Assembly (NCBI GenBank): GCA_030549495.1
Contig: JAUIRK010000536.1
Location: 682,001 to 746,000, forward strand
DNA from: Nectonema munidae
Lineage: Eukaryota > Nematomorpha > Nectonematoida > Nectonematidae
Length of the DNA stretch: 64,000 nucleotides
Reading direction: 5' to 3'
Positions 37,643-49,500 of the stretch are shown one piece after another. Both the position numbers and the translations under genes were made by a program. The notes below the pieces were generated by a model. It saw only the letters and a list, made by a program, of their open reading frames with translations. It did no database searches and was not told where the DNA came from. Position 1 is the first letter of the stretch. Each line of letters opens with the position of its first letter.

Positions 37643-39628
37643 TAGTGATGGGACGATACCAAAATTAATAACGATTCCGATACGATTCCGATTCTACTTA
37701 ATATACCTGTTCCCGATACAATTCCGATTCTAAAATATTACAACTTGAAATAACTTTTTAATATTATTTTGAACTTCAATTAATTTAGATATTTTCATAT
37801 CGCAAAGGTTACACTTGGCTTTTTTTGAATCTTCATTGTCTACATTAAAAAATGCCCATGCTAAACTTTTGTTAATTTTTGTCATATTAAATTTATAATC
37901 TAAAAAAATCAATGTAATTTTAATCAATGTATTAATATAGTGAAATCTCGTTGTGTCGAAATTCAAGAGAAACATAAAATACTTCGACACAAGAGAAGTT
38001 CGAGATAAATGTTAGTGCTAAATTTAAATTTGCGTTTTTTAGAAATTTATGCTATGAACAGTTAGTTTTCCCTTGGTTTTGACCATTTTCATAAATTTCA
38101 ATTAAAAACAGTGAGAAACTTTTTTTAATGTAACTAATCAAAAAAAATTGTTAAAAATTTATCAAAGTTTAAAATTAAGCAAATAGTAAAGTTTGCGTTT
38201 AGAAAACCTGTGATATAAATAAAAAGCTATGGTGCAGGTATGAATAATTTCCTTTTCAATGACAATAAATTATCTCTTGAAACTTCAATTATTTATTGAG
38301 AAAGAGTCTCTAGGTTTGTGGGTGTGCTGTGATGTCTGTCTATGTCTATGTGTAACTTTGAGTTGGTTGAAGAGCGGTGTTGACTGCCTTTTTTTTTTTT
38401 AAAAACTTGAATGTAAACATTTAAGAATTAATTTGGAAGAAAAAGGTAATAATGAAATTCAAAGTTATAAACTAAAAGCATTATGCTTGATAAGATTTAA
38501 AATGGCAATCTTAAATTGCTTCGTAAATTTAGTAGTAAAAAGATGAGCAGAAAAACTTAGGTTTCAATCTTCTCTCCCATCACTTTAAATTTTGAACACT
38601 GAAAATCAAAAATACCGTAAAAATTTGCTTTATTATATAAAAATCTACCCGTGTGAATTTTAGAATAACAAATTTTGACAAATTAATTTCAAAACTTTTG
38701 AAAATCTATTTTAGCTTTAATACTGGAAAAATAAAAGTGTAAATGTATAAAAGTGATGTACCTGTAGTAAAATTGAATAAAAAAAAACTCAATCAAAAAT
38801 TACAAAAGAGATAACTTCTCTGGAGTGAAGAAAATAGAGATAGAAGTATGATGTATACAGATGTAACAAGTATGAGCTATAAAGTAGAGAAGGAGTAGCG
38901 AGATAAATATAATACAATGTACAAACAGTGATGTAATATGAAAAATGTATAAAAAATCTCTTACCTTACTTCGACACATGCATAGAGAAAACATTGAACA
39001 TAAATATAATGAGAAGACATGTTGTCTCGACTTAAGCGAATGTTCGACTTACCCAACTTCGAGTTAAGAAAAGATTCTACAATGTTATTAGTTCTTAAAT
39101 GCGATGGGGAGCAGTATCATCTTCGATTTAAGCGGATGATCGACACATCTGACTTACACAATGAGATTTTACAATTAGTTTTAATTTATTATTTAAATTA
39201 AATTTATTTGAACTAATGCATTTAAGTGAGTGGGTTGTGCGTTGGGCTTGTGTCCCGCACTAGACAAATTACTCACAGTTCGATACATGCGGTTTTAACA
39301 TTTAAAATGTACATAAAAATTTTTTATATAACATTATAACACAAAATTTACAAAAAAAGTAGCTTAAACATAATAATGCACAATTAACACAAAAAAATGT
39401 TAACTTTTTTTATAATTAATAATTTTGTCGAATCAAGTGATTCTACACAATAAGTAGTAAAATCATTTATACAATAAAATCCTAAGTAAAGAAATCAATG
39501 TAACGTATTAACTTGGAATCGTTTTGGTATCGGAGCGAGTTGAAATATTTCCACTCCAATTCCGATTTCCGATGCTAGAGAAAATTTCCGATATTCCGAT
39601 ACGATTCCGATTAATCGTCCCATCACTA
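37643..39628 (-). mobile_element. hAT element with exact 8-bp target duplication and BED-finger remnant
   Basis: Ends are TAGTGATGGGACGAT at the left and ATCGTCCCATCACTA at the right. The target duplication CTAAAAAC is exact (37635-37642 and 39629-39636). Subterminal GATTCCGAT/ATTCCGATAC words repeat at both ends. On the minus strand near 37886-37750 a frame reads INKSLAWAFFNVDNED and KAKCNLCDMKIS. This is the start of a BED zinc finger, the DNA-binding domain of hAT transposases. The frame then runs straight into the left end, so the catalytic and dimerisation regions are deleted. The exact duplication suggests a fairly recent insertion. It carries a nested Tigger-like element. Confidence 0.88.
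37939..39175. mobile_element. pogo/Tigger-like element nested in the hAT
   Basis: The left end AGTGAAATCTCGTTGTGTCG and the right end (reverse complement TTGTAAAATCTCATTGTGTA) form an imperfect inverted repeat of the CAGTxxAAxCTCG Tigger type. TA dinucleotides lie at the flanks. TTCGACTTA, CGACACA and TTCGAGTTAAG words repeat in the right arm, as is common in the subterminal parts of such elements. No transposase is recognisable. It lies wholly within the hAT at 37643-39628 and is therefore younger than it. Confidence 0.6.
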
Positions 39629-39714
39629 CTAAAAACGCCCTTTTATCTATCTAGATTTTTTGATTTTAGACAAAAATTCATCGTGTCTGCTTTTTCTGTG
39701 GCGAAATGCCTTAA

Positions 39715-42700
39715 TAGAATCAAAAAATAAAAATCGTTTTTATACAATTTATTTAAAAGAGAAATCAAGTTTTCTTTATTGAAATTTTGAATTTTAAATC
39801 AAAAATGTTAAATAAAATCAGTTTGCGAAATTTCAAATTTTCCTTAAAATAGTTATTTTTAGAAAAGCAAGGATATTCCAACCGTAGGGAGTCTTAAATG
39901 ATTACTCAATCTTCTTACTCCACAGCTCTCCTTAAAACTGAATCCTTTTATGCTCTTGCATCACCGATTCTTAACCAAATTTTAATGGTTCAGGTTTTTG
40001 CTTGTTTGAATTTGGAGTAATTTTATTTTTATGGTTCATTTTTCATTTCATTATCATCAACCGTCATCATCACTCTTATAATTGTCAGGATAGATGTTGT
40101 ATCATCTTAAATTAGTTTTTGCTTGAGGTAGAAAATTCTAATGCTACCACAATGAAAAAATGGCGTAGATTTGGTCGCATCTATCCCTCTAATACCTTTT
40201 GACCTTGGTGTTCTATATTTTTGTTCGTTAAAATGATACACATCTTGAATTTATTAATATTATCTTCCTTTCGTTGCGCGCATAAACACGCCGATTTTTG
40301 ATTTTCATCTCTATTGACAGCTAGCTAACTGCTTAGAAAGTTTGTATACTCAAAAATGTGTTTTCTTTTTTTTTCACATATATTATATATATGTATTCTC
40401 ACTAGGGTATATAGCTGAAAGCTTTTACTTAGTACTTTGTACTGCAAAGTTATATCCCATCCACTATAATAACGCACCTAATTTTGATATACTGACATGT
40501 TTTATGTTATTTGATTCCTTGTGAATTAATTTGCTGCTTATTGAAATTAATCAACCAATAATTACCTATAAAAAATAAACTAAAAATAGTAAGATTTACT
40601 AATGGATAATTCTTACTACTTCAGTTTATATAACTACTATTATCATCATCATCATCAGTTTTTCCAAGTTTTGCGTATTAATTTTGGTGAAATCATTTTC
40701 TAGATCAATTTTTGCATTTTTCAAAGCTTAAGCGCATGGATACCTTTGCAAGGCGAAGATCCAATCCTCAAAAATATCAGTTCCAGACTTTAGGAATCAT
40801 TTTTATCGCTTCTTCGGCATGTTTTCGCAAGTTCCTAACCTAGTTTTTTGTCTTTGATAAACGGATTTTCTAGCAACCATAAAATATCAATTATCGTTGT
40901 TTCTTTTTTCGCTTACCCTAATTCTCACAAAAGTAGTAAAGATGATTTGTATAAGACTGGTAGGGCAAGAGTAAAACTTTATTTTTATGGAAATATAACA
41001 AGAAACGAAAAATTTCCTCCCACTATGATGGTCTTGAACGGAACTCTTCGGACTTACAAGAAAATATAAAGTGGGGGCGTTCTTCTCAGGTTTATTTACA
41101 CTGAAGTAGAGATGGTATATCGAGATAATAATATATCGTTTCTTGTTACATTTTCATGTGGATAAATTGTATTTATTCATATGACTTCTCAGTTTCATTT
41201 CATCAACACTAGTAGATTACAATATAGAAGCAAAGTGGGCGTCGTCAAAACAATGATGAATAGTCATTACTTTAGTTTTCTACTAAAACAAATTAATAAT
41301 CTTATTTTATAAAGTTCGTGTAAAAGAAGTTGAAGTTAATAAGTTAACAAAAGTCAACTTTTAATTGATAGGCCGACTTTTTTCATATTTTATTTTTTGT
41401 AAATTATTTTTTGAATATAAAATTTGTATATGTAGCAAAATTTTTTGACTTCTATATCGTGGAACATAAATGGATTTATTTAAATTAATGATCTCATCAA
41501 AGCTCTGAATAGAAAAAGAAACTCTATGTTTACTTTTAACTGATTCCGTTAAATAAGATATTTGAGCTGGTAAACTCAGCATTTCGTGTGTTTTACGCAT
41601 TTTTTGCACAACTGTGGATTGAAAACTCTCTTACAACATTAATATTAATGATAATATTGGAATTTTTATAAGTCCTTTTTTGAAGAATTTTTAAGCCAAC
41701 TAATCATGCGTAAAATGAAATAGCAATGCCTTTGAAAGACGTATGGTTAGGGTACCTAAAATAATAAAAAAATTTACGTTCCCCTTGTTTCTGTTGCGAT
41801 ATCCCCCCCCCCCCTCCCGAAGATGTCGGAACGAATTTTTTATCTTGAAACTTTATATTTTTCACAAAATTTTTTCTATTTTTTCTATATTCATATACTT
41901 AACACAATGATAATAATTACGTTATAAAGCTTTTACACACATGGCAAAAACATTTTAAAAACGATAATGAATCCGAAGATGCCATAAAATTCCACTTTAA
42001 GAAATATGAACTCATTACAATTTTACAGTATTACTTAGTTTACCTTCTATCCATGACGCAGTCAAGAAAAATTCAAAAAACGACCTCTCCATTAACCCTT
42101 TAACATCCAATGTCCCATAAATAGAACGCAGGCATTGATGGAATTCAAAAGGAATTGCCTAAAATCGCCATGGACTGATTGGTTAATTGTATCACGAAGA
42201 CAAACTAACCACACAGCCAAGATCTTTACTGCATTCTCAAAACTTTTGGGCAATTGAAGCCAAAATAAAGACATACTTTAACAATAAATCGAAGATCTAC
42301 ATGATGCTAAAGAACAAAAGACCCCTCAAGTCCTTGGATTATCATTTCCAATTAAAACACTCTTTCCCAACCCACAGAAGTCAGAAATGAAACTCGTCAT
42401 AAACCTAACTACCTTCAACGAATATAATATACAAAGAATCTCCCCAATGATTGTAAATTTTCTCAATTTTATATAATTTAAAATCCCGGTTTTCACTATT
42501 CTGATTAATCGTTCCTTCACAAGTCGCCACAAGACTCTTATATATACTATATATTTTTGTTAGTCGTTTTTTCAAATGTATATAAAAATTTATAATAAAG
42601 TTCCTTAGTATCTAAAATTTTCAAAATTTTATCTCTTGGTTATTTTTTTTCTAGCATGTCTAAATAGCTAGCTCAAATTTTTCGTTTTTTACAAATCAAC

Positions 42701-45700
42701 TTTAAAACTAGGTAACGCATTCAGAAAATTCCGGTCACAAGTAGTGACGCACGAAAAAAATCCCCAAAAAAACGAATGCTTGAAAATGAAACACCAGTAT
42801 TTCGTATAATAATAATCGTATTCTTTTAAGTTATATAGAAATCATTAAAAGGATCTTTGCAAACGTTTTAATTTTTACTCTTGTCTAGCGTGTTTCTCGT
42901 TGTACGCAATAATGACGCTTCCACGCCATGGACATCGTTTACTCTTCTCAATTCTCCTTTAGGGCTTGTCTGGTGTTCCTTGCTTAAACGCCTTTGCGCT
43001 GTCCATCATTTCATCAATATGGTTAATATTCATTGTTTGCATGTGACTGTGTGAATAATATGCTATGCAACTTTTTGCCTCATCTAAATTCTGTATGCGT
43101 GGATGTGTGTGTGTGTGTTCTTCGCATCGCAAAACGTCCCTCATGCAGAAGCATGAAAGTCTAAAATCCTTCTCTGCCTCTCTTCACTGAAGTTGAGGAG
43201 AAGTAGAATGAAATTTTTTACATGTACACTTGTCACAAAATGCTGTCACCATCAAGTTTCATCTTTTTCTTCTCCATGTTTTCTCTTTTTTAATAATGTC
43301 TAAGATACTCTCATTGGTAAATTGGCCTTTCTTTCACAATAACTACTACTACTAATAATAATGGGAACAATCTATCTTTTCAATCGATTAAAATACATTT
43401 GTCTAACGTTTTTCCCATGCTATATCATTCATTCATTATATATTATTATTTATTGTGTATATCCTTTTCAGAAAATTATTACATATTACTTGGTTACTTT
43501 TGGAAAAGTTAGCAGTTAACTCTTAAAAGCAGTTTTTGATGGAAAGCGTTCTACTTTCGGCCCTTTGAAGAATATAGATTCTAAGTAAACAAATAGAATG
43601 AAAAAATGCAATTATTTATCATCAAAATATAAATAATTTTTTATTTATTTATTCAGGTAGCAATTAAAAATCAAATTGTATTTTTTTTTCTATAAATTAC
43701 TTCTGATTAATTTTATTATTTATTTTTTGATTAGATGTTTAAGAAAAACTCAAATTAAGTACATGTTATGTATTATTTATAGTTATATTGCAGAGAATTA
43801 GTGCTCAAAAGGATTCCAAAAAAGGCGGGAACTTAGTTGTCAATAGGGATGTACCGGATAGCAATAAAGGCTTTTGAAAAGAACCGGATTCGGATATCCG
43901 ATAAGAAAAATCAAACAATTCAGATAATTATTTAGTTTATCGATTTTGTTATTTAATAAATTTTTTACTAAATCGATTTCATTTTAATTTGAAATATATT
44001 TATTTACAATTTATACAAATTTTAAATATTTTGTCACTTGTGAAAACGTTTTAAAGTGAAAATTTAAAATGAATTGATTTAGAAAATAAAGTAACATATT
44101 TTTTTTATTTTCAAGTTAACTATGTTGTCTATTTGACATGAAATTTTATAATTTTTAGGAGAACATTTTTTGGGTTATTTTTTATTTTTTGGGTATATTT
44201 TTTGCTTTTTATTTGTCCAGAATTTTTTTAAGCTCATTTCAAATTTGTCTACATTTCCTATACAAAAAATTTCTTCGTTTATAAATCTTTGTATCCAATG
44301 ATATAAAGAAAGTAGTCAAAATAGAGTCGTGATTTCGCGATTTTGGATGCGTTTGTTGAAAGTATAAATGTGAAAAGTTTGTATATTTTTTTGATTTTGA
44401 TTTGAACTACTACTTAACTCTTTTCCCAACCACTTTTTGTAAATATCTATTCCTGTTACTTTAAAATTGTTTTCGGCAACTGTATTTATCGATGTCTATC
44501 GAATTTATAAGGAAAATGTTTCGTTCTAAATTCTACTATTTTTTTATGGAAGCAAATTTTCAGATTACGAGTTTGAAAATTTTGTAATTCTGCTGACTTG
44601 TGCTAACATTGTGAACGTATTTTAATTGAAAGGGAGTAATTTTAAGCTTAAAAGTACGCATTTTTTCAATTTTTTATCTAATATTGTGTTCAGATGTTTT
44701 TTTATTCTTTCATATAATTCCATATATCGTAAACAATGACTTTGTTCTTCTCAAGGAATTTCACCCGAAATGCGACGTTTCCGAGTTTCCATTATCGAAT
44801 TATCAAGGGAGGGGAGGGGTCTATTTTGTACAATTTAACTTAAGTTAACCACCACGCCATTATGTGTTTGGATCAAATAGAGATTTTTTTAATCCCAATT
44901 CAAATACAAAAAGCCCAGGAGTCTGACGGAGTCGTAGTTGGTTTTTTTCAAGTATTAAAACATTTTAATTATTTTAAATGATGAAAAAATACATTTATTT
45001 TTGTAAACACAAAATTTTTTTTATACTTTTTTTACTCTGCAACCCTGATTGTGGGTTTGTAAATTGTATTACATCAACTTTGTATTTGTGTACATGCAAT
45101 TGAAGTACAAATAAATTAGTATTTGATCCACCACTACTATCAATTCTTTTTTTACTTCAATGTCGTTTTGTACGAACACAACTTTTAACATTATCTGCTT
45201 TATGAAAATCAGGATTTTGATCCACAAAAAAATGTCTTGCTCCGTCTCTGGAGCAGAAATATTTTAGTGTCTGGTTTGCGTACTTTAACTTTTTTCATAA
45301 GTCTTGGAATTGTTGTTGTTGTTGTTAGCCCCTAGATTATACTATCTCTATATGAGTATAATCTATCAGTTCAAAAAAAGGCATTCTTTAAACTGAGAGA
45401 GTATTTCCATAAAAGCAAGTACTACTCTCAGGGAAAAGTGAGTCTTGAAATTGAAGTTGATTAGCAAATCATCATACCACTACAGTAAAAGAAAACAAAT
45501 GTACACTGGCTCTACATGAAAAAGACCAAGATATATATGGTTTCTGGCACTGACGTTTTCAGAAAGCTGTTTCATGGAGTCTTTAAAAATGGGAGGAGGG
45601 GGGGATTTGAAAATAATCCTCATGACTTTTTGTGAAGTGGAATTTTTAAGAGGTAATTTGCATTTCTATTTCAAATAAACTGGAAAGTAGACTAGTGTAA

Positions 45701-45977
45701 AAGATCAATATCTCATTTTAAGAAACAGGGGCCATGCTCTAATCCTCCTCTTTCAATACGTCTCTTATTTTTTAAAGATTTTTAATTAAGCATTCTTGTT
45801 AGTTAAGATTTTTATTGTTGAGTCGGAAGTAGATTACTTTGGACACCGAACAAATTAGTCTCAATGACGCCAGTTGAAATGCTAGAGAATTGTTTTGGCA
45901 AGCAAACGTATTTACAATTATCCCGTCTCCGACTCAACACCAGTGATTTTGACACCTATGTACTTGTCTTGACGATG
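39715..45977. other. Long stretch without a recognised gene
   Basis: 6.3 kb of AT-rich sequence. Minor items: a TAGAGATGGTATATCGAGAT word at 41106 and an AGGGATGTACCGGATAG word at 43847, both like single hAT ends; a C run at 41803-41816; a GT run near 43103-43117; a (TTG)n run near 45310; G-rich words at 44806-44818 and 45594-45604; and at 44906-45056 an AGTCTGACGGAGTCGTAGT to GCAACCCTGATTG block of the CAGGGTTGC repeat family. Part of this is probably the first intron or promoter region of the Na+/K+-ATPase gene, but no first exon was found. Confidence 0.4.
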
Positions 45978-46120
45978 AAGGGTAAGGTTACCACCAGAAG
46001 GTGTTTTCTTCGTCAAGGTACACTTGCTCTGCTTTTATCTATTTATGAACAAGAAAGGCTTGATTCGGGATCGAACCCAAGAGCTTGTGGTATCAAAAAC
46101 AAGCATTTAACCAAAAAAAT
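45978..46120 (-). repeat. tRNA-derived SINE, copy 2
   Basis: Minus strand: ACAAGCTCTTGGGTTCGATC, then CCGAATCAAGCC (intact B box GGTTCGATCCC), followed by the SINE body ending GGTAACCTTACCCT. The A-box half is worn compared with the copy at 60003-60165. It lies just upstream of the first recognised ATPase exon. Confidence 0.8.
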
Positions 46121-46220
46121 TTCATGGCTGCCTTTTATGAATGTTTCTTTAATTCTCTAGTGTTTCGTATTTCTTTCCTTTAAATATATTGTACTATATA
46201 GTATTCACTTTTTTGTTTAG

Positions 46221-46518
46221 TACGGTCGAGCAGATAGCTACACCGTAGCTCCAAACTCAAAAAATCAACCCAATTCAAACGCTATGACGAAAAATAAAAG
46301 CAAAAATGGGAAAAGCTCTTGGAATTGCTTTGGAAAGTCTGATGAAGACAGCGCGAGGATGGATAATCTCAAACAAGAGATTGAAATGGTTTTCCTTCTT
46401 ACCATATGTTTTCTTTTTTGATATAATTTCCTTTTTTTTCTTTTTTACCTCTCTACAGGATGAACATAAGATTGACATCGAAGAATTGTATAAAAGATAT
46501 GGAGTTGATCCAAAAACT
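46221..46518 (+). CDS. Atpalpha: Atpalpha exons 46221-46388 and 46459-46518: cytosolic N-terminus
   Basis: The first exon encodes [15 protein letters not shown], a Lys/Asn-rich tail, then [11 protein letters not shown]. The second encodes [20 protein letters not shown]. Both junctions are in phase 0 (ATG/gttttc, ctctacag/GATGAA, ACT/gtatga). The KQEIEMDEHKI junction reproduces the most conserved part of the family's N-terminus, which supports the joining. The stretch between YTVAP and the MDNLKQ block is variable in the family and holds the possible alternative start at 46284. Confidence 0.9.
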
Positions 46519-49500
46519 GTATGACTTCTATATTTTTACAATACGGCGTATTTATTTTTAGTTTACAAGCATCGTTTTTATTTGAACTTCAAGAATTTTA
46601 TGTGAACTTAAATTTATATTGAATTTATTTGAACTTCACGAAATTCTTTGTTTTGAATTTCATTTGTTTTTTTGAACTTCAATTTTTAAGAAAACTAAAA
46701 AGCGACAATTATATCATTTTTCACATTTTGAATTTATAATTTTTTTTATTTCAGTGATTTATAAGTTTTTCAAATGTTCAAAATGGCTTTTTAATTTCTT
46801 TCTTCAATATCCTATTTCTTTTTTAAATAAAAGAATCTTTTGTTGCTTTTTCATAAATACTTGAAAACAATTCTTAATTTTACTTCAATTGAAGCGTTGT
46901 GCTATTTTATAGTTCTTTTTAGAGCAGGCGTCACCAAGCTTTTCTTGAGGCGGGCCCGTTCACCGAAAATTTAAGAAACGTCGGCCGGAATATTGAAAAG
47001 TTAAAAAACACCGACATTATGAAATTGCTATTAATACTTGTTTAAACAAAATTAAGCAACTTTTCGATGTTTTACCTATGTGACCAATTTGATGCACTGA
47101 GGATACATAAAAAATGGAAATGAACACAATATATCTCAAAAATATTTATTTTTGTAATACCTATCAATATCAAAATTTAGCGTGCGTACCGGATAAACTT
47201 ACTTTGTGGGCCGGACCTGGCCCGTGAGCCTTAGTTTGGTGACCCTTTTCAGAGTTAAGAATCAATGGATTGGTGTGTTCATTACCATCCATGACTTGAA
47301 GATTTAACTATGTTGTGGTTTTTTACGTTAAATATCAATGCTTTGCCTTTTCAGGGTTATTCTTCGCAACTGGCGGCGGAAAGATTGGCAAGAGATGGGC
47401 CTAATGCTCTTTCACCGCCCAAAAGAACTCCTGAATGGGTGAAGTTTCTGAAAACAATGTTTGGAGGTTTTGCCATGCTTTTGTGGGCAGGCTCGGCGCT
47501 CTGCTACTTTGCTTATATCATTCAATCTTTGAATGTGCGAAATGCTGAAAAAGATAATGTACGCTTCTCTATCCTCCTTTTCACATCCCCTTTCTGAGAT
47601 TAACAAATTCGTTCTTCTTTTAGCTTTACCTGGGAATAACCTTGATGGTTGTCGTCATCATCACTGGCATTTTTTCATACTACCAAGAAGCAAAAAGTTC
47701 CAAGATTATGGACTCCTTTGCCAAGATGGTTCCACAAGTAATGTTTAACTGATTAAATATTTATGAGATGATTCGCAGAAATACAATTCCCTCTAATTTT
47801 AGCAGTCTTTTTTTAGTTACTTGTAATTCTAGTTGGCTTTCTAATTAGCAAGTTGCTTTAAATATAAAAAATATTTAATTAAAATTTTATTACTAATTTT
47901 CATTACTTATTTTTATATATTTTCCTTCAAAATGTGATTGTGTCAAATTGATCTCTTTCCTTGAATTGTTGTTACCCCAGATTTCCTATGACCAGACGAA
48001 GTAAATCATATACGCCAATATTATATTCACTCAAAAAATCTATCAATAAATTATTATTATATGTTCCTTTTGCCTTTTTTGATAACGTTATGCCAATGAA
48101 ACTAAATATTTAATATAAATTCAATAAAAGATATTCAACTATTTTTTTCGTAAAGTCAAATTTCAAATAAACAAAAAATAGAACATAAAAAGCAAACAAG
48201 TTGTAAAATGAAATATTAAGAGTTCAATCCGTAAGTTTTTTCACTTTAAAAGATCAAAATGAACTTAATCTTCTAAAATTAAAAATAATTTAAATAGTCC
48301 CCCTTTTTTAATATAAAATTCCCTATAAAGTCAAGAAACTCTTTTTTAACGTCAAAATTGAACAGGCCCAAAAATATATACAAGACTTTTTGGCGATTTT
48401 TTCAAACGAAAATACTCTTGCTCTATAACACACAGCACAAGCCATGGGTAGAAGCCTACGCACAAAGTCAGCAGTACCTAAAGGTGGCTTTTATGGAGAT
48501 TTGCTGAAAATACCCTTACCCATTGATATACTTTCTCAGTTCAAATAAAAAATGTTTTTGAACTGATCGATTACACTAATAACGAGATAGTGTAACCTAG
48601 GGGCCTAACTACAACAACATAAAAAAAACTTTAAAATGAAGAAATTGCTTTCATCATTAACAGTATAGTGAAGATAACAAATTTATTAAAATGATATGTT
48701 TCTCTATCTGATGATGCTCTTGTTTTTTAAGGTTGGAAAAGTTAAAAGAGGACAATTTGTCACCCATTTTTTGATATTAAAAGGAACTTTTTTTGCCTTC
48801 ATGCATGTTCTCTCTCTTTCAAAGTATGTTGACTATTTAGTTTGCCATTGTTTTGCGCGATAGTCAAAAGATAACAATTCCCGCAGAAGAATTAGTTGTT
48901 GGAGACATTACGTTTATCAGTTTTGGCGATCGAGTTCCTGCTGACGTCAGAGTCATAGAATCCCATGGCTTCAAGGTAAGACGCTTTAAAGATTATAATT
49001 ATTCTATTCCCACGCTTGTAAACTTTGTAGTTCATATAAAAATAGAGGTAATTTGCGCCGCAACAAATTATTTTTTGACTTATTTTGGAAACCACAATCA
49101 CAAGTACACCGAAAAGTTCTAGCAGCTTTTTAATGATTGTAAGCAACCAATCACATACGCTAAAATCTTCTTGTTCTCTGTTTGGCCTTGATATATGCGT
49201 TATTATAGAATATAGATATCAGGACCAGTTTTAAGCCGATTTGACCCAGTTTATCCAGTGTGTCTGTTGAATTATTTAAAACCTTTTGTGTTGTCAGTTA
49301 AATTATTTAAAACCTTTTGTGTATCCGAATTTTTAACTAAAGACAATCAAGATGTTAAAACTCTTGATCATGAAACTATTTTGAAAGATTTTGCAATATG
49401 TAAACAGTCAAAATTTTATAATTATGGTGACAAATTAGAAAAAATGTTATATATTTTTATATCTACAACCAGTAAAACCTGCATTAGTGAAAACCTTTAA

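Larger units (their letters stand above)
37510..39710. mobile_element. TTAA-type MITE (copy C) interrupted by a hAT element
   Basis: The left end CCCTTTCAGGCACTG follows TCAA (37506-37509, likely a worn TTAA); the right end GGCGAAATGCC is followed by TTAA (39711-39714). A hairpin of the GGGACA...TGTCTC form lies at about 37526-37541, matching the position of the palindromes in copies A and B. The CGTGTCTGCTTTTT word at about 39680-39695 is the family's internal motif. The two halves are split by the hAT at 37643-39628; without it the MITE would be about 210 bp. Confidence 0.65.

Noticed and set aside
41100-43900. Complete hAT elements starting at 41106 or 43847
   Set aside because: Only single end-like words are present; no inverted partner or 8-bp duplication was found.
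45864-46160. 98-codon + ORF just upstream of the ATPase
   Set aside because: Most of it is the antisense reading of a SINE copy.
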